From the NCBI GenBank assembly GCA_964627535.1, contig CAZVJW010000016.1:11106-75105 (forward strand): a stretch of DNA of 64,000 nucleotides, in the 5' to 3' direction. Every line of letters begins with the position of its first letter. Positions within the stretch are counted from its first letter, which is position 1. Shown in pieces: positions 44,595 through 51,321 of the stretch. Under the pieces are notes generated by a model. That model was not told the origin of the DNA and did no database searches. It worked only from the letters and a program-made list of their open reading frames with translations. The position numbers were made by a program, and so were the translations under genes. This stretch comes from UBA1447 sp964627535. GTDB lineage: Bacteria > Bacillota > Clostridia > Oscillospirales > Acutalibacteraceae.

Positions 44595-45008
44595 TCACTT
44601 TAATCTCTCCGGGCCGAAACTCATCGGCAAAAGCTCTTCCAGCGTTTTGACGATATACTCGCTCTCGGATTTCGCGAGAATTATTTTAAAGTTTTGAGGT
44701 TTGCAAAACTCGGCAAACATTTGCCGGCAAACACCGCAGGGAGCGCAAAAATCAAGAACAATTTCGCCAATCTTGCCTCCAACAACCGCAATTGCCTCAA
44801 ATTCCTTAATCCCTTTTGCAACCGCTGTAAACAGAGCGGTTCTCTCTGCGCAGTTTGTCGGCGAAAAAGAAACCGATTCAATATTGCATCCGCTGAATAT
44901 CTGGCCGTCGCAGGCGAGCAAAGCCGCGCCGACGGCAAAGCCGGAATAAGGCGCATAAGCCATTTTTCTGGCTTGAAGAGCATTTTTTATGAGAATTTCA
45001 TAGTTCAT
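44595..45008 (-). CDS. cdd: Cytidine deaminase
   Basis: Deaminates cytidine and deoxycytidine to uridine forms, feeding Pdp. Tetrameric Gram-positive type: zinc ligands Cys53 (NCAERTAL, with catalytic Glu55), Cys91 and Cys94 (APCGVCRQ). Length 137 is normal. Confidence 0.96.
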   Translation of the reverse strand: MNYEILIKNALQARKMAYAPYSGFAVGAALLACDGQIFSGCNIESVSFSPTNCAERTALFTAVAKGIKEFEAIAVVGGKIGEIVLDFCAPCGVCRQMFAEFCKPQNFKIILAKSESEYIVKTLEELLPMSFGPERLK

Positions 45009-45034
45009 GATACATCATATCCTTACATATAATA

Positions 45035-45145
45035 TTGAGAAGTTGTTGAGAAGTGCGACTTCGTCGCGAGAAGAAGTTGAGAAGCAATGGGAGTTTTCGG
45101 TCAATTTGAAAGAACCGGTCATACTTTGTTCTCCAACTTCATCTC
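45035..45145. repeat. GAGAAG-type repeat spacer between cdd and deoB
   Basis: Left part TTGAGAAGTTGTTGAGAAG, a small hairpin GCGAC-TTC-GTCGC (45055-45067), then GAGAAGAAGTTGAGAAG. Right part has the opposite strand sense (TTCTCCAACTTCATCTCTAA). The halves could pair in the mRNA. The same modules appear at 46361-46508. Confidence 0.6.
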
Positions 45146-45169
45146 TAATTCTTTTCTGTTTTTTCGTTA

Positions 45170-46339
45170 CTACAATCGAACTTCACTAAAAAAGCTTTTT
45201 CCGGGGAGACTGTTCTCCACCCCGAACATATCAAGAACCGTTGCGGCAATATCCGAATAGCTCTTTCTCGTGCCCAAATTGACACTTTTTTTGAGTTCAT
45301 TGCCAAAAATAAGCATCGGGATATATTCCCGCGAATGGTCTGTGCTTACCGTCGCCGGGTCACAGCCGTGGTCGGCAGTTATAATCAGCACGTCACCCGG
45401 TTCCATTCGTCTCATAAATTCACCGATTTGAACATCCACCTCGGTGATAGCATTTGCATAGCCGTCAACATCGTTGCGGTGGCCGAAAAGCATATCGAAA
45501 TCGACCAGATTAACAAAGCAGAGACCTTTAAATGCCCTTGACAGCAATGCAATGGTTTTTTCCATACCGTCACGATTATTCTGAATCCTTTGCGTCCATG
45601 ATATGCTCTTACCGGCAAATATATCGTTGATTTTACCGACCCCGAGGGTTTCGAAACCGCTTTCGGAAAGCAGGTCGAGCATCGTTGTTTTCGGAGGAGC
45701 CAAAGAAAAGTCATGACGGTTCGGGGTTCGTTTGAAATCGGGGTATTCACCCGTGAACGGGCGGGCTATGATTCTGCCCACTCCGTATTCACCCTGCATG
45801 ATTTCGCGGGCTGTCCGGCAAAAATCATAAAGCTGTTCCAATGGCACAACCTCTTCATGGGCTGCGATTTGAAATACGCTGTCCGCGGAAGTATAGACAA
45901 TTAAGGCGCCGGTTTCGACATGCTCACGCCCGTATTTTTCAATAACTTCCGTACCCGAATAAGTCCGGTTGCAAAGGATTTTGCGTCCGGTTGCCTGTTC
46001 GAATTTTTTTATCACTTCATCGGGAAAGCCGTGCGGAAAGGTCGGCAGCGGTTTATCCGAAATGATTCCCGAAATCTCCCAGTGGCCAATGGTGGTATCT
46101 TTACCTTTTGACATTTCATTCATGCGGGCAAAGCAACCTTCGGGTGAGGTTGAGCGCGTTCCGGCTGTTACCCCGTCAATATTCAACAGACCGAGCCGGC
46201 GCAAGTTTGGTGCGTTGAACTTGAGCGATTTTGAAATTGATAAAAGAGTGTTGCTGCCGGTATCGCCGTAATCAGCCGCGTCCGGCAAAGCGCCTATACC
46301 GAAGCTGTCGAGAACGATGAGAAATACGCGTTTGATCAA
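45170..46339 (-). CDS. deoB: Phosphopentomutase
   Basis: Converts (deoxy)ribose-1-phosphate to the 5-phosphate. Alkaline-phosphatase fold with metal ligands in VLDSFGIGALPDA and LIITADHGCDP; DTTIGHWEISG and the DFDMLFGHRNDVDGY motif are diagnostic. Length 389 is normal. Confidence 0.97.
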   Translation of the reverse strand: MIKRVFLIVLDSFGIGALPDAADYGDTGSNTLLSISKSLKFNAPNLRRLGLLNIDGVTAGTRSTSPEGCFARMNEMSKGKDTTIGHWEISGIISDKPLPTFPHGFPDEVIKKFEQATGRKILCNRTYSGTEVIEKYGREHVETGALIVYTSADSVFQIAAHEEVVPLEQLYDFCRTAREIMQGEYGVGRIIARPFTGEYPDFKRTPNRHDFSLAPPKTTMLDLLSESGFETLGVGKINDIFAGKSISWTQRIQNNRDGMEKTIALLSRAFKGLCFVNLVDFDMLFGHRNDVDGYANAITEVDVQIGEFMRRMEPGDVLIITADHGCDPATVSTDHSREYIPMLIFGNELKKSVNLGTRKSYSDIAATVLDMFGVENSLPGKSFFSEVRL

Positions 46340-46360
46340 CTGAAATCACCCCCTTATTTT

Positions 46361-46508
46361 TGAGAAGATGTGGAGAAGAGCGGCTTTGCCGCGGGAAGAG
46401 GTTGAGAAGAATGGGAGTTACGAATACTTGGAGACGCTTGAGAAGTGCCGCTTTACCACGGAAAGCAGTGGGAGGAAACCGAGAAGAGTGATTTCGTCAC
46501 GCGAAGCA
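46361..46508. repeat. Hairpin-plus-GAGAAG modules between deoB and deoC
   Basis: Repeated GAGAAG / GAAGAGGTTGAGAAG words separated by small hairpins: GCGGC-TTT-GCCGC (46380-46392), a weaker one in GTGCCGCTTTACCAC, and GTGA-TTTCG-TCAC near 46489. Part of a 298-base spacer with no gene. Confidence 0.6.
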
Positions 46509-46557
46509 GTTATGAAGTGCGGCCTTTTAATAGTATTTTTTTTCGTTCCCCAACCGC

Positions 46558-46645
46558 TTCTCTACATCATCTCTACTTCTTCTCTACTTCTTCTCTACTT
46601 CTTCTCTACTTCTTCTCAACCTCTTCACCACTTCTTCTCAATACC
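46558..46645 (-). repeat. 11-bp tandem array at the deoC stop
   Basis: Eight contiguous 11-base units, consensus TTCTCTACTTC on the plus strand, the middle three identical. The last unit runs over the deoC stop codon (46640-46638). On the mRNA it reads GAAGTAGAGAA repeats, which could pair with the opposite-sense modules at 46361-46508. Confidence 0.85.
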
Positions 46646-47303
46646 CTGCAACTTCCTGATTCTTAATAATCTTGACAATAGAGCTTGTGCCGAGCCTTGA
46701 GCAGCCTAAATCAATATAATCCTGAGCGTCTTGCAGACTTTTAATACCGCCGGCCGCTTTTATTCTGACATTCGGGCCAATTTGCCCTGCAAACAGTTTG
46801 ATGTCTTCCCTTGTCGCTCCGCCCGTTGAAAAGCCTGTTGAGGTTTTTATGAAATCGGCGCCGGATTCGGTTACGATTTGACACATCTTGATTTTTTCCT
46901 CATCGGTCAGCAGGCAGGTTTCGATAATTACTTTCAGAATTTTTTTACCGCATGCGGTTTTAAGCGTTTTTATTTCATTTAAAATGTAATCATAGTGTCC
47001 GGCCTTCAAAGCGCCGATGTTGATCACCATATCTATTTCGTCCGCGCCGTTTTTAAGCGCGTCCTCGGTTTCAAAAAGTTTTACCGCGGTTGTATTATAA
47101 CCGTTGGGGAAGCCGATAACCGTGCAAACAGCTAATTTATCACCGATGTAATCCTTGGCAATTCTAACAAATGACGGCGGAATGCAGACTGATGCGGTTT
47201 TATACTTCATGCCGTCATCGCATATCACCTTGATATCATCCCATGTGGCCGTTACTGAAAGCAGCGTATGGTCAACACTGCTTAGAATTTTTTTAACATC
47301 CAT
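46638..47303 (-). CDS. deoC: Deoxyribose-phosphate aldolase
   Basis: Splits deoxyribose-5-phosphate into acetaldehyde and glyceraldehyde-3-phosphate. The Schiff-base lysine is Lys153 in GADFIKTSTGFSTGGAT; HTLL, KTASVCIPP and DEIDMVINIGALK motifs are present. Length 221 is normal. It is first gene of the deo/nup operon. Confidence 0.97.
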   Translation of the reverse strand: MDVKKILSSVDHTLLSVTATWDDIKVICDDGMKYKTASVCIPPSFVRIAKDYIGDKLAVCTVIGFPNGYNTTAVKLFETEDALKNGADEIDMVINIGALKAGHYDYILNEIKTLKTACGKKILKVIIETCLLTDEEKIKMCQIVTESGADFIKTSTGFSTGGATREDIKLFAGQIGPNVRIKAAGGIKSLQDAQDYIDLGCSRLGTSSIVKIIKNQEVAGY

Positions 47304-47331
47304 ATCGAATTAATCCCTTCCTTATTTTAAT

Positions 47332-47343
47332 ATTGCATGCAAT
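47332..47343. promoter_or_regulatory. Palindrome upstream of deoC, possible operator
   Basis: Perfect 12-base palindrome ATTGCATGCAAT, 29 bases before the deoC start, with TA-rich DNA and a GATAAT-like -10 further upstream. A repressor site is possible; no regulator gene lies beside the operon. Confidence 0.4.
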
Positions 47344-47419
47344 TCATATATTTATATATTATCACAAATCACTTGCTGTGTACACCGAAACTACACCTTA
47401 AAATAATTATCGAAAAAAC

Positions 47420-47448
47420 TTGAACTGAAAACGTTATCATGTTATGCT
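47420..47448 (+). promoter_or_regulatory. Promoter of the PAS protein-response regulator pair
   Basis: -35 TTGAAC (47420-47425), 17 bases, -10 TATGCT (47443-47448), 31 bases before the ATG at 47480. Confidence 0.6.
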
Positions 47449-47479
47449 ATTTTAAAGAATTATAATTTGAGGTTTAAAT

Positions 47480-48442
47480 ATGAGAACATTAGGTAATTTT
47501 TTTTGGTTGTATGCAATCATGCAAATTATAGTAATATTTTATGTATGTTTCGTGAATATTTTTATCCGTGTCAGGTACAAGCACAGCATCGTTGCGATTG
47601 GAATTCATATATCATCCGCATTTTTAATTGTTTGTGTGTTTTGCTATATGATAGACATGGTTGTTCTTGACTTGCCATTTGAATCATTTTATAAAATATG
47701 TGCTTTGGTGTCTCTTATTCTTTTCGGTGTCAGCTGTGCAGGCAACGTAATGATTCTTTGTTATCAGCATCGAAAAGAACACCGTTTTTTTAATCTGCCG
47801 CCCAATCTTGAGATGATTTTCTCGTCAGTTGAGGATTTAGCGTTTGTTGCGGATTATAAAGGAAATATCATACAGGTCAATCATCCGCAAAAGTTCAGCA
47901 TATTGTTTAGAGAAGAAAATACCCTGGGTGGTATACTGAACAAACTCAACGGATGTTTTTGCGAAACAGCTCCGCGGCCAGAGGATATCACAAACGCTAA
48001 AAGCAGTATGCAATATGAGATTTATATAAATGAAACCGACGATTATTATAATTTGATTATTTCGCCTATTTTCGCAAGTGAACTCCGAATCGGCTTTTCG
48101 GTATTGATTTTTGATATTACTGCAATCAAAAGAAGTGAGATTACCCTGCAGGAACAAAACACTGCGCTTGAAGAGGCCAATAATACGCTTATAAATTATG
48201 TTAAAATAGCAGGATCGTTGGAAGCTCAGACCGAACGTCTTCGTATTTTAAAAAACATTCTGTCGCTTTTAATTGTAAAAATCGAAAATTCGAAGGAAAA
48301 TATTCATAACTTACAAAATAATTATAATAATAAAAGCAGTACCGAATACAAACAGAACATTAGAGAAATCGCCGGTGAGTTACGGAACATTTACATGGAC
48401 GTAAGAGCCTCTGTATGTCAAATTTCCAAAGGAGATAATTAA
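47480..48442 (+). CDS. Membrane PAS protein, degenerate sensor without kinase domain
   Basis: A 320-residue protein. Three N-terminal membrane helices (about 8-30, 36-62, 70-95), a PAS-like domain (about 108-215), then a coiled coil (220-320). The segment YVKIAGSLEAQTERLRILKN (240-259) matches the dimerisation helix of LuxR-partner kinases, but where those have a His-Asp phosphoacceptor motif this one reads ILSLL. There is no HATPase domain. GAGG precedes the ATG. Its stop is followed at once by the regulator ATG. I infer a non-catalytic sensory partner; a decayed kinase is the alternative. Confidence 0.7.
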   Translation: MRTLGNFFWLYAIMQIIVIFYVCFVNIFIRVRYKHSIVAIGIHISSAFLIVCVFCYMIDMVVLDLPFESFYKICALVSLILFGVSCAGNVMILCYQHRKEHRFFNLPPNLEMIFSSVEDLAFVADYKGNIIQVNHPQKFSILFREENTLGGILNKLNGCFCETAPRPEDITNAKSSMQYEIYINETDDYYNLIISPIFASELRIGFSVLIFDITAIKRSEITLQEQNTALEEANNTLINYVKIAGSLEAQTERLRILKNILSLLIVKIENSKENIHNLQNNYNNKSSTEYKQNIREIAGELRNIYMDVRASVCQISKGDN

Positions 48443-49090
48443 ATGATACAAATTGTTATAGCCGACGATCAGCAGTTGTTTCGGACTATGTTAAAAGATA
48501 TGTTGATGAAAGATCCTGAAATAAACATTGTCGCATTATCTTCCAATGGTGAGGAAGCAGTTTCGGATTGCTTGAAACACAAGCCCGATATTGCTCTTCT
48601 GGACATCGGTATGCCCGGAAAAGACGGTATTGAAGCATTGAGCGAAATAAAAAAAGCACTGCCTCAAACAAAGGTAATTATCCTTACCACATTTGAGAAC
48701 AGTCAAAATATTCATGACGCTATAATGCTCGGCGCCGATGGCTATCTGATTAAAGAAATGACTCCGGAAGTATTGATATCTGCTGTAAAAAGTATCAACA
48801 ATGGCATGATTCTTTTTCATAAGAGCATATACAAAGTGCTTCAATCGGTTATTTATGATTCACACACAGCAAAGGCACGGAAGTTTGAAGTCGGCAGTAT
48901 CATATTTGATTCTACCGACATCAGCATCATCAAACTGATTGGAAAAGGAAAAACAAACAAGGAAATCGCGTTGACATTGAATTACAGCGAAGGTACCATC
49001 AAGAATAAAATTTCAAAACTATTGTCTGTAACCGGGTTGTCAGACAGGACAGAAATCACAGTGTTTGCCATTAACAACGGAATTATTTAG
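48443..49090 (+). CDS. NarL/LuxR-type response regulator
   Basis: A 215-residue regulator. Receiver domain with acidic pocket Asp8/Asp9, phosphoacceptor Asp54 (LLDIGMPGKDG) and conserved Lys in GYLIKEMTP. A C-terminal LuxR helix-turn-helix (about 150-213) includes LIGKGKTNKEIALTLNYSEGT. It starts directly after the PAS protein stop, so translation is probably coupled. Its last eight bases overlap the convergent kinase gene. Confidence 0.9.
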   Translation: MIQIVIADDQQLFRTMLKDMLMKDPEINIVALSSNGEEAVSDCLKHKPDIALLDIGMPGKDGIEALSEIKKALPQTKVIILTTFENSQNIHDAIMLGADGYLIKEMTPEVLISAVKSINNGMILFHKSIYKVLQSVIYDSHTAKARKFEVGSIIFDSTDISIIKLIGKGKTNKEIALTLNYSEGTIKNKISKLLSVTGLSDRTEITVFAINNGII

Positions 49091-50783
49091 GTAAAACCGC
49101 ATGAATGCTAAATCCGCTTTCTCCGTCTGAACTGAACTCAGCAGTTCCTTGCAGATCAAAGATTCGTCTTTCAATTCCCGACAAGCCGAAGCTCTTCTCT
49201 ATCATTTTACAGCCAATGCCGTTATCAATAGCAAACACCTCAACCTCCTTTTTTCTAAACCGGAGAATAATATAAACGGTTTTTGCTTTTCCATGTTTTA
49301 TGGCATTAGTTACCGCCTCCTGACAAAGTCGGAACAAAGCTTCTGTTTTTGCATTGTTTAATTCGTAAACATCGCCATGCACAGCGATATCCACTTTTAT
49401 GCTCTCGTTCTTCAAGTGGTCAATCGCGCTGATAAGCGATGTTTTATCCCATTTGGCGGTATCACTTTCTATAGCGATTTTTAAATCATTCAAGCTGCTG
49501 CTTAAAAGATCGTCGGCATATGAAAGCCGTTTTCTTGCGTCATCAATATTTTCTTCCGATGCCGCGAGTTCTGCCATTCCAATCACAACAGTGATGCTGT
49601 GCCCCAAAATATCGTGAACATTCTGCGCAATTTGTGATTTAATTTTAGCTGCCGCAAGTGCTTTTGTACTGTCCGCCATATGATCCAGTCTGCGTTTTAT
49701 ATCGTTTAATTCCGTGTTTTGCTTTGAAAGCAAGGCACGGTTTTTGTCTGTTTCGGTAATATCGGCAAAATAGAGCAGCAGATGCCTTTTGCTTTTCATA
49801 TTTTTTCGAATTCTGTATGATTTACCTGACACCAATGTAAGCTCAATCTCATCCTTATCTTTATTTCCTAAATACGCAACAACCTTTTTACCTTCGTTCT
49901 CATTGAAAACTTTTTGTAAAAACCGTTCTAAACCGATGTTCTTCATGTCCAGCCCGAACATTGAATAAAACACTTCATTACCGCCATACAGAACGTTTTT
50001 TTTGTTCATAAAGATGATCCCATACGGCATTTGTTCAAACAATTTTTCGTATGATACAGGCAAAATATCAAAAAATCGGAATTTATATGCAGGAATGGTA
50101 AAAAGAATAAGCGCTATGGTTCCGGCAATAGGTGTTATATCAAACACCGGGAACGGAAAAATCCAACCAAACACATCAAGTTTATATAGAATATAATACA
50201 GATTTGTAAACAATGGAATCAAAGTGATTATTGCAAAGAGTACCCCGAATCCTCTTTTTGAACGAAAAGCGGGCTGTTTCGTGTAATTATTCGAAAGCAT
50301 GATGATCCCAATCAGCCAAAAGATATACTGTACGGTCTGTGTAGGAAAAAAAAGCACGCCGAACCGGTCTCTATAAAAATCAAATTGGGAATAAAATCCC
50401 ATGTGTAAAGGATTTGTCATTATGATTAAAATTGCCGTGAAAGATGGAAGTGACCATAAAATCAGCTGCTTTTTGCACGGGACTCTTTCTTTTGTATATA
50501 TATAAGCAAAAATCAACAGAAAGAAGCCCAAAAAATCAGCTCCGAAATATTGCATCAGAATAAAAAGCCATCTCAACTCTTGAGTCGGCGCAACAGTCTT
50601 CAGAATCTTTGAGACAAGCCATATTCCTATCATAGCCGCCAGTAAAAGATAACTGAAAAGAAGCGGGCTTTTATTGGCATGAAAATATATGTACAAACAG
50701 AAGGAAAAAAGCACAATCAAGGCTGACATATGAAAAATTGTAATAATAAATATTTCATAAGCCAACATGTCCGATATAAGCAT
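49083..50783 (-). CDS. 7TM sensor histidine kinase with PAS domain
   Basis: A 566-residue kinase. Seven N-terminal membrane helices (about 8-235) fit the HisKA_7TM sensor. A PAS domain (about 243-345), a coiled coil, then the phosphoacceptor His390 in AQNVHDILGHS (LuxR-partner type) and a HATPase domain with N-box CQEAVTNAIKHG and DNGIGCK follow. The start is ATG at 50783 with GGGGG upstream. It converges on the response regulator and is the likely phosphate donor. Confidence 0.9.
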   Translation of the reverse strand: MLISDMLAYEIFIITIFHMSALIVLFSFCLYIYFHANKSPLLFSYLLLAAMIGIWLVSKILKTVAPTQELRWLFILMQYFGADFLGFFLLIFAYIYTKERVPCKKQLILWSLPSFTAILIIMTNPLHMGFYSQFDFYRDRFGVLFFPTQTVQYIFWLIGIIMLSNNYTKQPAFRSKRGFGVLFAIITLIPLFTNLYYILYKLDVFGWIFPFPVFDITPIAGTIALILFTIPAYKFRFFDILPVSYEKLFEQMPYGIIFMNKKNVLYGGNEVFYSMFGLDMKNIGLERFLQKVFNENEGKKVVAYLGNKDKDEIELTLVSGKSYRIRKNMKSKRHLLLYFADITETDKNRALLSKQNTELNDIKRRLDHMADSTKALAAAKIKSQIAQNVHDILGHSITVVIGMAELAASEENIDDARKRLSYADDLLSSSLNDLKIAIESDTAKWDKTSLISAIDHLKNESIKVDIAVHGDVYELNNAKTEALFRLCQEAVTNAIKHGKAKTVYIILRFRKKEVEVFAIDNGIGCKMIEKSFGLSGIERRIFDLQGTAEFSSDGESGFSIHAVLPK

Positions 50784-50963
50784 TTTTCTGCCCCCATTCA
50801 ATTGCTATTATTATTCTATCATACATAATTTTCCTGTTCAACTTCTTTATAAATCATATGCAATACCATCACTTTTTATGACCATGCAAGTCATAGAAAA
50901 TGACTTCATTTTTATTCTAATTACTTTTCCCGTTACTAACAGCACTATTTCAGCGATTGATAT

Positions 50964-50982
50964 ATTTTGTATAATACAAAAT
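50964..50982. promoter_or_regulatory. Palindromic operator candidate over a -10 box
   Basis: ATTTTGTATAATACAAAAT: two perfect 9-base arms around one base. TATAAT (50970-50975) lies inside, 22 bases before the start of the disrupted YegP-like gene. The GTATAATAC core resembles GntR/YtrA-type operators; that is a resemblance only. No regulator gene is adjacent. Confidence 0.5.
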
Positions 50983-50997
50983 AAGGTGGTGAATTGT

Positions 50998-51296
50998 ATG
51001 GTCATACTAGTTCACGATTAAAAAACCTTTAAAAAATCAAGCAAAAGCTTTGATTTATGCTATTTATCGCGGATTTTTTAGTTAGGTTTTTATGAGTAAT
51101 TAGTATCAACGCTTATTTTGAAATTAGGCAAAATGCTGTCGGGAGATATTATTTTGTTTTCAACTCGGATGAAAAGTACAATCTGATTATCACCGTAACT
51201 TTTTTAAAACGTCCAGAACTGGAAAATTGCATCTCGGATCTGCGGAAAGCAGCGGCAATGGCAGAAATATGTGATAAAAACGGCAATGCAAAATAA
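50998..51296 (+). pseudogene. YegP/DUF1508-like gene interrupted by a palindromic element
   Basis: AGGTGG and ATG at 50998 begin the frame ATG GT, then the element at 51004-51106 intervenes and gives a stop after seven codons. Past the element the frame reads NAYFEIRQNAVGRYYFVF, then SDEKYNLIITV and ELENCISDLRKAA, ending at 51296. This matches the single-domain DUF1508 pattern. Deleting 104 bases (51003-51106 or 51004-51107) rejoins it as MVNAYFEIRQ in frame, about 65 residues. There is no usable start codon between the element and the body, so the gene is probably dead. It sits 25 bases before the giant surface-protein gene. Confidence 0.7.
51004..51106 (+). mobile_element. ATACTAAT-tipped palindromic element, copy 3 (gene-disrupting)
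   Basis: 103 bases, ATACTAGTT at the left and AATTAGTAT at the right, C on both flanks. Interior blocks match the 16909 copy. It lies within the first codons of a YegP-like gene, which shows that it was once inserted rather than being an ordinary hairpin. Confidence 0.8.
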
Positions 51297-51321
51297 ACAA
51301 TCCAAAAGGAGAAAAAACAAG

